Positions 27,421 to 35,752 of a DNA stretch of 64,000 nt are shown piece by piece. Below the pieces are notes generated by a model. It worked only from the letters and a program-made list of their open reading frames with translations. It searched no databases and was not told the DNA's origin. The position numbers and the translations under genes are program-made. Source of the DNA: Variovorax guangxiensis. GTDB taxonomy: Bacteria > Pseudomonadota > Gammaproteobacteria > Burkholderiales > Burkholderiaceae_C. Where the stretch lies: NCBI RefSeq assembly GCF_003952165.1, contig NZ_RXFT01000006.1, forward strand, positions 1 to 64,000, given 5' to 3'. How positions within the stretch are numbered: position 1 is the stretch's first letter; each line of letters opens with the position of its first letter.

Positions 27421-28314
27421 ATGAAGGACTTTTCTTTGTCGGATGTGCGGCTGTTCGCCAAGGCCGCGCAGCTCGGGGGACTGACTCCGGCCGCCGAAGT
27501 GCTCAACGTGCCCAAGGCCTCCGCGTCGCGCCAGCTCCAGAGACTGGAAGCCACCGTCGGCCACCTGCTGCTGCATCGCGGCGCCACCCGCTTCGCGCTG
27601 ACCGAGGAAGGCCGCGAGTTCCTCGCGGCGGCCCAGCATGCGCTCACGATCCTCGACGACGTCATGCTCAACCTGTCTTCCGACGGCAGCGCCGTCACCG
27701 GGCGGTTGCGCATCGCCGTGCCGCACTACTATGGCCGCGAGCTGCTGATGAACCACCTGCCCGCCTTCATGACCGCCTACCCGCGGCTGGAGGTCACGGT
27801 CGAGACCGGCAAGGACCGCGCCGACCTGCGGCGAGACGCGGCCGACGTGGCCATCGGCTACGGCCGTGAGGGCGGCGACGAGCTGGTCGTGCGCCACCTG
27901 AAGCAGGAGCCGCTGATGCTGTGCGCCGCGCCGGCGTATCTCGCGCGCCACGCTCCGGTGCAGGACCTGCCCGATCTGTCCGTACACCGCTTCCTGACCA
28001 CCGACGCCGAAGGGCGCAAGCGCGAGATCAGCCTCGCGACCATCGAAAAGACGCACCGCGTTCGCGTGGAAAGCGTGTTCCAGTCGGACGACCCTGAAAT
28101 GGTTTTGCGGCTCGCGCTGTCGGCGCGCGGCATCGCGCTGGTGCCGCAGTCGCTCGCGCGCCCGCAGATCGACGGCGCCACGCTGGTGCCGGTGCTGCCC
28201 TCGCTGGCCCTGAAGCCGCACGACATCCACCTGAGCTACCTGCCCGCGCGCCGCAACACGCCGAAGATCCGGACCTTCGTCGACTACTTCCTCGACGTGT
28301 TCAGGGCCTCTTGA
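27421..28314 (+). CDS. LysR-type transcriptional regulator
   Basis: 297 residues. Helix-turn-helix at about 5-62 (LFAKAAQLGGLTPAAEVLNVPKASASRQLQRLE) and substrate-binding domain from about 88 (GRLRIAVPHYYGRELLM). It belongs to the large group of LysR proteins with RNTPKIRTFVDYF-type C-termini. The ATG at 27421 starts the domain; upstream frame extension is not LysR-like. It is divergent from gntR and ends two bases before the opposing pbpC gene stop. No obvious target is adjacent on the right, so it may act on the gntR/MFS unit or at a distance. Confidence 0.87.
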   Translation: MKDFSLSDVRLFAKAAQLGGLTPAAEVLNVPKASASRQLQRLEATVGHLLLHRGATRFALTEEGREFLAAAQHALTILDDVMLNLSSDGSAVTGRLRIAVPHYYGRELLMNHLPAFMTAYPRLEVTVETGKDRADLRRDAADVAIGYGREGGDELVVRHLKQEPLMLCAAPAYLARHAPVQDLPDLSVHRFLTTDAEGRKREISLATIEKTHRVRVESVFQSDDPEMVLRLALSARGIALVPQSLARPQIDGATLVPVLPSLALKPHDIHLSYLPARRNTPKIRTFVDYFLDVFRAS

Positions 28315-28315
28315 A

Positions 28316-30637
28316 TCAGCGCCGCGCGCCGCTGCCGTTGTTCTTCGCGACCACGCCCGCGCCGCGCACCTCGAGCCGGCGCTGGTCGACCACCTTGCCG
28401 CCGGCGTCCACCAGCTCGATCAGGTGGCGCCCCGGCCATGGAAACCATTGCACGGTGTTGCCGCGCGCCAGCGGCTTGCCGTCGATGCGCCACTGCACGC
28501 CACGGCCCTCGGAATCGAAGCGCACGCGCTGGCGCTGCGGCGGGATGTCGGGGTCCAGCGCGATGATGGTGCCGTCGGCCGGCGCGGTGATGCGCGCCGG
28601 GGCGAAAGCATCCGTCGTCATGCCGGTGTCCAGCGCGAAGAGCGGCTGCTCCGTGCCTTGCAGGAACCACTCGCTGCGCGAAGCCTCCAGCGGATTGCCG
28701 TCGGCGCCAGGGCCGAAGCTCACCTGCATCTGGACCAGGCCCGGCGGCGGCGAAGGCGCGCGGCTCGGCTCGCGCGCGTGCAGGAAGCGCATCACCTCGG
28801 CCCACACCGGCGCGGCGCCGCTGGTGCCGCTCACGTCCCACATCGACTCGCCGCTGGCGTTGCCCACCCACACACCTACCGTGTAGCGCTGCGACCAGCC
28901 CACGGCCCAGTTGTCGCGCATGTCCTTGCTGGTGCCGGTCTTCACGGCGGTCCAGAAGCGGGTGGAAAGAATGCTGTCGAGGCCGAAGGTGCGCGTGCGC
29001 GCGTTGGGGTCGGAGAGGATGTCACCCACGATGAAGGCCGCTCGCGGGTCGATCAGCGTCGGCGGCGAGGCCGGCGCGGTTTTCGATTTCTCCGCGGGCC
29101 GCGGCGCCAGCGTCGTCGTTCCGTAGCGCCCGCCGTTGGCCAGCATGCGGTAGGCGTTGGTGAGCGACAGCAGCGACACCTCGGCGCTGCCGAGCGCGAG
29201 GCTGTAGCCGTAGTAGTCGCCGCTTTCGCGCAGCGGCAGCCCGGCGGCGCGCAGCTCGCGCGCGAAGGCCTCGGGCGACACCATCACCAGCGTGCGCACG
29301 GCCGGCACGTTCAGCGATGCCGCCAGCGCGGTGCGCGCCGACACCGGGCCCTTGAAGCGGCGGTCGTAGTTCTGCGGAATGTAGAGGCCGCTGGCGGTGC
29401 TGATCTGCGCCGACGAGTCCTCGATCAGCGATGCCGCCGTGATGCGCTTCTCGGCGATCGCCTGGGCGTAGAGCAGCGGCTTGAGCGTGGAGCCGGGCTG
29501 GCGCAGCGCCGTGACGCCGTCGACCTCCGCCGCCTGGCTCAGCGGGCCGGAGGAGCCGACCCAGGCGAGCACCTCGCCGGTCGCGTTGTCGAGCACGACG
29601 AGGGCGCCGTCTTCCACGTGCCGCTCGCGCAGCTCGCGCAGGTGGCGCTGCAGCGTGTCGAGCGCGAAGCGCTGCAGCGGCGCGCGCAGGGTGGTGCGCA
29701 CACCAGTCTCCTTCTCCTTGCCCTTCGGCGCGGGCGCTGCGCTGGCGGCAGCGGGCGCGGCCGCCGCGTTCGCGTCGCGGATCTCGCGCAGCACGCGCCG
29801 CGCGGCATGCGGCGCGATCCCTTCGTTCGGCTCGAAGGCACGACGCTGCACGGCCGCGCTGGTGAACATGTCCAGCGCCTCGCAGTCGGTCTTCTGCTGC
29901 GGTTCCATGGTGCGCAGCACCTCGCAGGCGCGCTGCGCCACCATGGCGGGCTTGGCGTTGGGCGCGCGCACCAGTGCCGCCGCCACGCTGGCCTCGCGCG
30001 CGTCGAGCCCGCTGGGCGCCTTGCCGAAGAGCGTGCGCGAGAGCGCGTCGATGCCCACGATCTCGCCGCGGAACGGCACGGTGTTGAGATACGCCTCCAG
30101 GATCTGGTCCTTGCGCCAGTTGCGCTCCAGCTGCGCGGCCGCCACCGTCTGCCCGATCTTCTGCGTGAAGCTGCGGCCGCCCGAGCTGCGGCGAAGGTCC
30201 TCGTCGAGCAGGCCCGAAAGCTGCATCGTGATGGTCGATGCGCCGCGCGTGCGCGTGTTCCAGAGATTGCCCCAGGCGGCGGCCGAGACGGCGCGCCAGT
30301 CGATGCCGCTGTGTTCGTAGAAGCGCTTGTCCTCGCTCAGCACCATGGCCGTGCGCAGCGCCGGGGACACGTCGGCCAGCGCGGTCCACTGGCCGCGGCG
30401 CACCGTGGGGTCGGTGCGCACGCGCTGCAGCAGCTCGCCGTTGCGGTCGAGCACGGCGGTGTCGGACGAGCGGAAGTCGCGCTTCACTTCCTCGAAGCTC
30501 ACCACGGCCCGGGCCGGGAGCGTCCATGCCGCGGCGATCAGCAGGGCTGCGAGGGTCTTGCGGGAGAAAGCGGAGGGCGCGGGCTGCATCGGAGGAAAGG
30601 AGGCGGTATCCAGAAGCGAAAGCGTGGGCGCCGCCAT
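28316..30637 (-). CDS. pbpC: Penicillin-binding protein 1C (glycosyltransferase/transpeptidase)
   Basis: 773 residues, as in E. coli PbpC (770). An N-terminal membrane anchor lies near residue 25-45. The glycosyltransferase domain has EDKRFYEHSGIDW, TRGASTITMQ and RKDQILEAYLNTVPF. The transpeptidase domain has GSTLKPLLYA (SxxK), SLN (SxN) and VKTGTS (KTG). A C-terminal BiPBP_C beta domain ends near RGAGVVAKN. It makes peptidoglycan on the periplasmic face. The ATG at 30637 has a purine-rich GAGAGAGA ahead; an ATG at 30589, directly before the membrane anchor, is equally possible. Its usual partner, alpha-2-macroglobulin, is encoded 13 kb away at 43930-49956. Confidence 0.92.
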   Translation of the reverse strand: MAAPTLSLLDTASFPPMQPAPSAFSRKTLAALLIAAAWTLPARAVVSFEEVKRDFRSSDTAVLDRNGELLQRVRTDPTVRRGQWTALADVSPALRTAMVLSEDKRFYEHSGIDWRAVSAAAWGNLWNTRTRGASTITMQLSGLLDEDLRRSSGGRSFTQKIGQTVAAAQLERNWRKDQILEAYLNTVPFRGEIVGIDALSRTLFGKAPSGLDAREASVAAALVRAPNAKPAMVAQRACEVLRTMEPQQKTDCEALDMFTSAAVQRRAFEPNEGIAPHAARRVLREIRDANAAAAPAAASAAPAPKGKEKETGVRTTLRAPLQRFALDTLQRHLRELRERHVEDGALVVLDNATGEVLAWVGSSGPLSQAAEVDGVTALRQPGSTLKPLLYAQAIAEKRITAASLIEDSSAQISTASGLYIPQNYDRRFKGPVSARTALAASLNVPAVRTLVMVSPEAFARELRAAGLPLRESGDYYGYSLALGSAEVSLLSLTNAYRMLANGGRYGTTTLAPRPAEKSKTAPASPPTLIDPRAAFIVGDILSDPNARTRTFGLDSILSTRFWTAVKTGTSKDMRDNWAVGWSQRYTVGVWVGNASGESMWDVSGTSGAAPVWAEVMRFLHAREPSRAPSPPPGLVQMQVSFGPGADGNPLEASRSEWFLQGTEQPLFALDTGMTTDAFAPARITAPADGTIIALDPDIPPQRQRVRFDSEGRGVQWRIDGKPLARGNTVQWFPWPGRHLIELVDAGGKVVDQRRLEVRGAGVVAKNNGSGARR

Positions 30638-30867
30638 TCTCTCTCGCCGGTCCGCCACGGGAATCGCGCCTACTGCGCGACGGGCTGCGCGCTGCCTTGC
30701 GGCTTGCGCACCCCGGGGCAAAGTAAATGCCGGGTGCCACATCCCGTAACGAACTTCACGCAAGGGCTTCAATGCGGAAACCCGGCGCGTACCGGCGTGG
30801 CCTTCAATGCACTACCGGCTCGCAGGAGGCGAACCCCGGTTTCACAAACACTCCAAGGAGAACTCGC

Positions 30868-31074
30868 ATGACGAAGACATTGGCGATCCTTCTGGCCGCA
30901 TCGGCCATCCTGGCCGGCTGCGTGGTCGCACCCTACGACCGCCCGCCGCCGCCGCGCCCGCACTACGGCGACCGTGACCGCGACGGCGTGCCCAACCGCT
31001 ACGACCGTGACCGCGACAACGACGGCGTTCCGAACCGCTACGACCGCAATCCCAACAACCCGTACCGCAACTGA
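30868..31074 (+). CDS. Small lipoprotein with aspartate-rich calcium-type repeats
   Basis: 68 residues. A lipoprotein signal peptide (TKTLAILLAASAILAGC) with lipobox LAGC puts Cys18 or 19 at the mature N-terminus. The mature part is almost only Pro-rich linker plus two copies of DRDxDGVPNRYD and a DRNPNNP tail, the spacing of thrombospondin type 3 calcium-binding repeats. AAGGAG precedes the ATG with a suitable spacer. It is followed by a strong terminator, so it forms its own transcription unit. It may be an outer-membrane or periplasmic calcium-binding tether; function unknown. Confidence 0.82.
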   Translation: MTKTLAILLAASAILAGCVVAPYDRPPPPRPHYGDRDRDGVPNRYDRDRDNDGVPNRYDRNPNNPYRN

Positions 31075-31095
31075 TCCTCAGCGCTGCGACAAATG

Positions 31096-31136
31096 AAGAA
31101 AAGGCCGCGAAGCTCCGTGCTTCGCGGCCTTTTCTT
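31096..31136. terminator. Strong intrinsic terminator, probably bidirectional
   Basis: An 18-bp perfect stem: left arm AAGAAAAGGCCGCGAAGC (31096-31113), loop TCCGT, right arm GCTTCGCGGCCTTTTCTT (31119-31136). The T-rich right side and A-rich left side let it act in both directions. It lies between the small lipoprotein gene and the opposing lysE gene, the correct place to end both. Confidence 0.9.
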
Positions 31137-31170
31137 TTGAGTTGCTTTTGCGTTCCGAAGGGCTGCCCGC

Positions 31171-31797
31171 TCAGCCCGGCCGGCGCGCCATCAGCGCCCA
31201 GATGCCCGCCGCGCCCAGCAGCGAGCCGCCCGCGAGGTTGAAGCGCCGCTGCGCACGCGGCGACGACAGCAGCCTGCGCGCCGATCCCGCGAACACCGCG
31301 TAGAGCGTGGCATTGGTCGCGGCCAGCACCACGAAGGTGATGGCCAGCACCCACAGCTGGCGCGTCACGTCGGCGGCCGGGTTGATGAACTGGGGCAGGA
31401 AGGCCACGAAGAACACGATGCCCTTGGGGTTCAGCGCGGTCACCAGGTAGGTGTTGGCGAACAGGCGCAGGCGCGAGGCGGGCGCGGCCGGCGTGGCGAT
31501 CTCGGCGGAGGTGATGCCCGCGCGCAGCAGCCTGATGCCCAGATACAGCAGGTACAGCCCGCCCACCCACTTCACCACCGTGAACCAGAAGGCCGAGGTG
31601 GCCAGCAGCGCGCCCAGCCCGAGCAGCGACACCACCAGCGCGGTGGAATCGCCCAGCGCCACGGCCGCCACCAGCGGCAGGTTGGCGCGCCGCCCGTGCG
31701 ACATCGAATAGCTGATCACCGTGAGGATGGTGGGCCCGGGAATGACCAGCATGAGGGCGGAGGCCGCGACGAAGGCGAGCCAGAGTTCGATGGACAT
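31171..31797 (-). CDS. LysE/RhtB-family amino acid exporter
   Basis: 208 residues with six predicted membrane segments. The family start is clear: LWLAFVAASALMLVIPGPTIL, then YSMSHGRRANLP and VALGDSTALVVSLLGLGALL. TALNPKGIVFFVAFLPQFI is the second diagnostic segment. It exports an amino acid or derivative from the cytoplasm; the specific substrate (lysine, homoserine or threonine class) cannot be read. It stands on the minus strand after the GFA gene and ends at the shared terminator. Confidence 0.9.
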   Translation of the reverse strand: MSIELWLAFVAASALMLVIPGPTILTVISYSMSHGRRANLPLVAAVALGDSTALVVSLLGLGALLATSAFWFTVVKWVGGLYLLYLGIRLLRAGITSAEIATPAAPASRLRLFANTYLVTALNPKGIVFFVAFLPQFINPAADVTRQLWVLAITFVVLAATNATLYAVFAGSARRLLSSPRAQRRFNLAGGSLLGAAGIWALMARRPG

Positions 31798-31849
31798 GTG
31801 CCTGTCTCCAGTAGTGGTGGGTTGTTGTTGCGGGAAGCGATTCTCTTCG

Positions 31850-32251
31850 TCAGATGCCGATGGCCGCGCGCGCGGCGTGCCAGGTGCCGCGGTGCCCGTC
31901 CACGTAGCTGATGGGCGAGCTGGCGAGGTCGTCGAGATCCACGTCGTCCAGGCAGGTCACGTTCACACCGTAGGCGCTCTCGCCGGTGGCGGGCGAATGG
32001 CCCACGCCGAAAGCCCGCACGCCGCAATGCCTGCAGACGATGTAGTGGCTGTTGCGGGTGTCGAGCATCTGCTCGCTGAGTTCGGATTCGCCTTCGATCA
32101 ACCGGAAGGCATCGGTCGCGACGATGGCGGGCCAGAAGCGGGTTTGGGTGCAGATCGAGCAGTTGCAGCGCAGCGTGCCGAGGCCGAGGTCGATGTCGGC
32201 CTCGAATCTCACGGCGCCGCAATGGCAGCCGCCTGTGTAGGTCTTTTTCAT
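31850..32251 (-). CDS. GFA-family zinc protein (glutathione-dependent formaldehyde-activating-like)
   Basis: 133 residues. The GFA fold's zinc ligands are in place: TGGCHCGAVRFEA near residue 8, CNCSICTQTRFW near 30, and CRHCGVRAFG near 73. The family takes its name from an enzyme that forms S-hydroxymethylglutathione, but most members have untested function and are called CENP-V/GFA domain proteins. No formaldehyde or glutathione enzyme lies beside it. It is transcribed toward lysE with a 52-bp gap. Confidence 0.88.
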   Translation of the reverse strand: MKKTYTGGCHCGAVRFEADIDLGLGTLRCNCSICTQTRFWPAIVATDAFRLIEGESELSEQMLDTRNSHYIVCRHCGVRAFGVGHSPATGESAYGVNVTCLDDVDLDDLASSPISYVDGHRGTWHAARAAIGI

Positions 32252-32346
32252 GTGCTCGGACTTCGCATGGTGGTGCTGGCAAGCACCATATCAAAGGCCG
32301 GGGGGCGGCGCTGCGCTGTGGTCATGGCCCGGCCATCACCGCCGGC

Positions 32347-32583
32347 TCAGGCGCGGGCGACCCAGCCCCGGAACGTGAAGCCCATGAAGAAGAGGTCTTC
32401 CACCTCCAGGCCGCCGCCCGCGCCGACCACGAGCACCCGGCCATCGCTGGGCACGTGTTCCTCGAGAAGGATGCGCGTCATCGGCAGGAGCCCGCTGTAT
32501 CCGGGCACGTTGCGCTTCGGGCCTTCGGCGTATTTGGCGACTGCGTCCGAGGTGCTGAAGGCGCTATGGGGGGTGTTGCTCAT
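32347..32583 (-). pseudogene. SAM-dependent methyltransferase gene with internal deletion
   Basis: 78 codons. The N-terminal part (NVPGYSGLLPMTRILLEEHV, then RVLVVGAGGGLE, residues about 50-61) is the start of a class I SAM methyltransferase up to the SAM-binding glycine motif. It joins directly to EDLFFMGFTFRGWVARA, which is how about 220-230-residue members of this family end. The central catalytic portion, roughly 150 residues, is missing while the frame is kept. Such a protein cannot fold as a methyltransferase. It is probably a recent in-frame deletion remnant; a deliberate microprotein is less likely. The neighbouring GFA and DUF2277 genes are intact. Confidence 0.72.
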
Positions 32584-32638
32584 CCGAAGATGATGGCATG
32601 CGGGCGCGCAGCCATCGGCCACAGGGGGCAAGGCACGA

Positions 32639-32920
32639 TCAGGCGGTGGAGCCGCTGCCGAAGCGCATCGCCGAGCGGGCCCTGGCGCGTTCCGCCTCCA
32701 CAGCACGGTCGCGGGGTTCGGCCGTGGTGACAAGCGAATCGATCAGCCGCGCCGCCGTGGCGGCCACTTCATCGACCGCGCGATTGAATGCCGCCTCGTT
32801 GGCCTTGGAGGGCACGTTGAAGCCACTGAGCTTGCGCACGAACTGCAGCGCGGCGGCGCGGATCTCCTGCTCGGTGGCGGGCGGCTCGAAGTTGTAGAGG
32901 GTCTTGATGCTGCGGCACAT
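32639..32920 (-). CDS. DUF2277 protein
   Basis: 93 residues. It opens MCRSIKTLYNFEPPATEQEIRAAALQFVRKLSGF, the diagnostic DUF2277 start, then the ARLIDSLVTTAEPR segment. This small conserved family is found mainly in actinobacteria and proteobacteria and has no established function that I know. It is a cytosolic helical protein. It lies on the minus strand, 55 bp before the methyltransferase remnant. Confidence 0.85.
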   Translation of the reverse strand: MCRSIKTLYNFEPPATEQEIRAAALQFVRKLSGFNVPSKANEAAFNRAVDEVAATAARLIDSLVTTAEPRDRAVEAERARARSAMRFGSGSTA

Positions 32921-32969
32921 GGGCGCTCTCCGTTCGATGGCGAGGTGGCGCCAGTCTAGCGGCCGGAAT

Positions 32970-34034
32970 TCAGGGGAGCCCGCTGACGAAGCCGCCGTAC
33001 CAGCTCGCGAGCTTGCTCCATGGAATCTCGATCCGGTTCTCGCTGCTGTCGCGGCCCCAGGTGACGAGGTCGAAGATGGCGCCGTTGGCCGTCACATCGA
33101 CGGAATTCACCAGCATGAAGTGGCCGCCGAATACGCGCATCGTCATGTCGTCGCGCAGGCTGCGGCCCAGCGCCATGTTGGCCAGGCTGCCTGCGGCACA
33201 CATCATGACGGTGTGGCCAGCGTTGCGCTTGTGGCGCATCTGGTTCAGGTGCGGGCCCACGGTGTTTTGGCCGACGCTGGTGCGGTGCGCCTTGATGAGC
33301 AGGCCACGCAGGCGCCAGCTGCCCATGTGACTGTGGTCCTCCACATGCTGGTAGCCGGTGTCGCGCATCCACCGGACCATGTCGGCCGGCGAGGTCGCGC
33401 CTTCGAGCATCGTGTGAGTGAAGGGCGAGCGGTAGGCCAGGATGTTGCTGCCGTCGCGCAGGCTGGCCAGCGCGATGTAGTCGGCCTCGCAGATCCTCGG
33501 CGAGCCGGGGGCGCTGTTGATGCGCTTGCCCAGCAGCGAGGAGCCCGACTTGACCTTCACGGTCATCTGCCCGAGGGGGCCGCGGCGGTTTTCCGCCAGG
33601 CCGATCACGTAGGCCGCGTAGGCCTGAGGGGTTCGCTTCGCGATGTCGTGCATGAACGTGACCGGGCCGCACAGCGAATGGTGCTGCTGCTCGATGTACC
33701 TGTAGTCCGCGATCCGCACGATCAGCTGCAGCGCGATCCGCTCGCGCGAAAAATGCCGCCAGGGGAGCGCGGCGTTTCCGCGCAGGAAACCGCCCTGGTA
33801 GCTGTGCGGCTGGTTCTGCGGGTCGGGGCGCGCGCCGATCACGAGGTCCAGCGCGGCGGCAGCCTCGGCACTGGGAACCCAGCGCCCGTTTCTCAGCAGG
33901 CGGCGGCTGTACTGCTCGACTTCGTCCGCGGTCGGTACCGTGTCCACGTCGGCGCCAGCGCGCAGCAAGGTTTCCCGAGCGATCGTCTTGTCTTTCCACA
34001 AGGCCTGTTGCAGCACCTGATCGAGCGTCGGCAT
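32970..34034 (-). CDS. Unrecognised protein with papain-like cysteine peptidase signatures
   Basis: 354 residues, no signal peptide or membrane segment. I recognise no family. Two segments look catalytic: QQHHSLCGPVTFMHDIA, with Cys near residue 122 heading a helix and an upstream Gln suitable for an oxyanion hole, and VFGGHFMLVNSVDV, with His near 305 and Asn/Asp downstream on a strand. This Cys...His...Asn/Asp order is that of papain-fold peptidases, amidases and some bacterial effectors. Further His/Cys residues occur (VEDHSHMGSW, AGHTVMMCAAG). The upstream gap 34035-34305 has no gene. No immunity-like gene or secretion-system gene is adjacent, so an effector role is only one option. Confidence 0.6.
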   Translation of the reverse strand: MPTLDQVLQQALWKDKTIARETLLRAGADVDTVPTADEVEQYSRRLLRNGRWVPSAEAAAALDLVIGARPDPQNQPHSYQGGFLRGNAALPWRHFSRERIALQLIVRIADYRYIEQQHHSLCGPVTFMHDIAKRTPQAYAAYVIGLAENRRGPLGQMTVKVKSGSSLLGKRINSAPGSPRICEADYIALASLRDGSNILAYRSPFTHTMLEGATSPADMVRWMRDTGYQHVEDHSHMGSWRLRGLLIKAHRTSVGQNTVGPHLNQMRHKRNAGHTVMMCAAGSLANMALGRSLRDDMTMRVFGGHFMLVNSVDVTANGAIFDLVTWGRDSSENRIEIPWSKLASWYGGFVSGLP

Positions 34035-34305
34035 GGTCCGTCCCTTGGTGTTGAGTCATCGGCTGCCCGGCTTGGGCGGGCGGCAAGATAGCACCCGCGG
34101 TGCAGGGCCGTCGATCCCCGAGAACAGGTAGGGCGGCGCACCGTCGCCGCGCGCCGGGAGGGGCTCAGCCCTCGGGGCGCTGCGCGTATGAAGCCCACCG
34201 ACGGCTCCGCGCCGGACTGTTCCCACACGCATCCGCACCTCCCTCCCACCAGCCGCGGGCTGCGCTCGCACAACATGGGGCGGTGAACAAGCCAGGAGGC
34301 CATCC

Positions 34306-34572
34306 ATGACTTCGAAGCAGCAACAGCCAGAAGAGAAAGAAGGGAAATCGCCGGGGAAATTCCACTTTCCCACGTCCGGCAACCCTGAGCAGGGCAAGGT
34401 CGAGAAGGCCAGGCCCACCGAGCAGCCTGCCAGCGAGGAAGCGCTGGACAGCGGTGTGGAAGAGTCCTTTCCCGCCAGTGACCCTGTGTCCGTCACCGTG
34501 ACGAAGGTGAAGCTGCCGTCCTCGGAAAAGAAGAAGGACGCCGAAGAGAAGGCGAAGGCCGGCAAGGGCTGA
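34306..34572 (+). CDS. Small hydrophilic protein with ESFPASDPVSVT motif
   Basis: 88 residues, very rich in Lys, Glu, Pro and Ser, likely disordered at both ends. The central ALDSGVEESFPASDPVSVT segment (about 47-65) is a short conserved motif in uncharacterised small proteins of alpha- and betaproteobacteria. A strong AGGAGG lies just before the ATG, so translation is well supported. It starts the rightward unit with the DUF3182 gene (16 bp downstream) and the hydrolase gene. Function unknown. Confidence 0.72.
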   Translation: MTSKQQQPEEKEGKSPGKFHFPTSGNPEQGKVEKARPTEQPASEEALDSGVEESFPASDPVSVTVTKVKLPSSEKKKDAEEKAKAGKG

Positions 34573-34588
34573 AGTCAGGCACACCGCC

Positions 34589-35752
34589 GTGCAAGCGCTT
34601 TCCTCCGAAGCCAGGGCGGCGGGCACAGTGCCCGGCCCGTGCAGCGTCGTCACGCTGGACGTGGACCCGCGCGGCTACTGCACCGAGCACGAGCATGCCA
34701 CCCGCGCCAACTACGGGCGGCGGCTGGCGGTGCTGATCGGCTGCGCTTTCGAAGGGGAGTACGTCTCCCCGGCGCCCTCGGGCTCGCGGCACTATTTCGT
34801 GCCCAGCGACACCCTTTCCGACCCGGCCCGGGTGCACGCCATGGGCATCGCCGGGGTGGAGGACCTGTTCGGCGGCGTGGTGCCGCATGCCTTCGTCGCC
34901 ACCAAGGTCATCAGCCACCCGCTGATCGACGAGAACAGTGCCGCAAGACCGGACGGCTGGTCGACGCGCTTCGCCCGCGAGGTCGGCGACGCAGTCCTGC
35001 CGGGCTTCTCGTGCTTCTCGGCCGGCGAGGCGCTGAGGGCAGGGCGCGCGATGCTCGATGCGGGGCCCGTGCGACTCAAGCCGGTGACGGCCACCGGCGG
35101 GCGCGGGCAGATCGTCGTCGAGCACGCCGAGGCGCTCGGCAGCTGCATCGCCGAGATGGACCAGGCCGGCCTCGCACGAAGCGGCCTCGTCCTCGAAGCG
35201 AACCTGGAAGACCCGGTCACCTGGAGCGTCGGGCAGCTGCTGGTGGCCGGCATGATCGTCAGCTACTGCGGCGTGCAGCGCACCACCGGCGACAACGCCG
35301 GCGAGGAGGTCTACGGCGGCTCCGATCTGGTGATGGTGCGCGGCGACTTCGACGCGCTGATCGCCGGCGTCGCGTCGCCCTCGCTGCGCCGCGCCATCGA
35401 GCAGGCGCGGCGCTATCACCGGGCGGTGATCGACTGCTACCCCGGCTTCTTCGCCTCGCGCGTGAACTACGACGTGGCGCAGGGCGTCGACGGCAGAGGC
35501 GAATGGCGCTCGGGCGTGCTGGAGCAGTCGTGGCGCGTGGGCGGCGCCACCGGCGCCGAGATCGCGGGGCTCGAAGCGCTGCATGCCGACCCCGGGCGGC
35601 GCGAGGTACGCGCCTCGTGCTTCGAGGTCTACGGCCCCTCGGTGCTCGTGCCCGCCGATGCCATCGTGGCCTACCAGGGGACGGACAGCCGCGTCGGCCC
35701 GCTCGCGAAGTACACGATCCTGCCTGGAGACCGCCATGCCGACGCGCCATAG
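34589..35752 (+). CDS. DUF3182 protein, ATP-grasp-like
   Basis: 387 residues from a GTG start. The family DUF3182 is recognised by GYCTEHEHATRANYGRRLA, SGSRHYFVPSDTL and AHAFVATKVISHPL-type segments in the first third. The middle resembles an ATP-grasp fold: VRLKPVTATGGRGQIVV (nucleotide-binding strand and glycine loop), GLVLEANLED and WSVGQLLVAG. ATP-grasp enzymes ligate a carboxylate to an amine or thiol, so ligase chemistry is a reasonable guess but not shown. The gene overlaps the hydrolase start by 17 bases and follows the small ESFPASDP protein, so all three are probably co-transcribed. Confidence 0.8.
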   Translation: MQALSSEARAAGTVPGPCSVVTLDVDPRGYCTEHEHATRANYGRRLAVLIGCAFEGEYVSPAPSGSRHYFVPSDTLSDPARVHAMGIAGVEDLFGGVVPHAFVATKVISHPLIDENSAARPDGWSTRFAREVGDAVLPGFSCFSAGEALRAGRAMLDAGPVRLKPVTATGGRGQIVVEHAEALGSCIAEMDQAGLARSGLVLEANLEDPVTWSVGQLLVAGMIVSYCGVQRTTGDNAGEEVYGGSDLVMVRGDFDALIAGVASPSLRRAIEQARRYHRAVIDCYPGFFASRVNYDVAQGVDGRGEWRSGVLEQSWRVGGATGAEIAGLEALHADPGRREVRASCFEVYGPSVLVPADAIVAYQGTDSRVGPLAKYTILPGDRHADAP

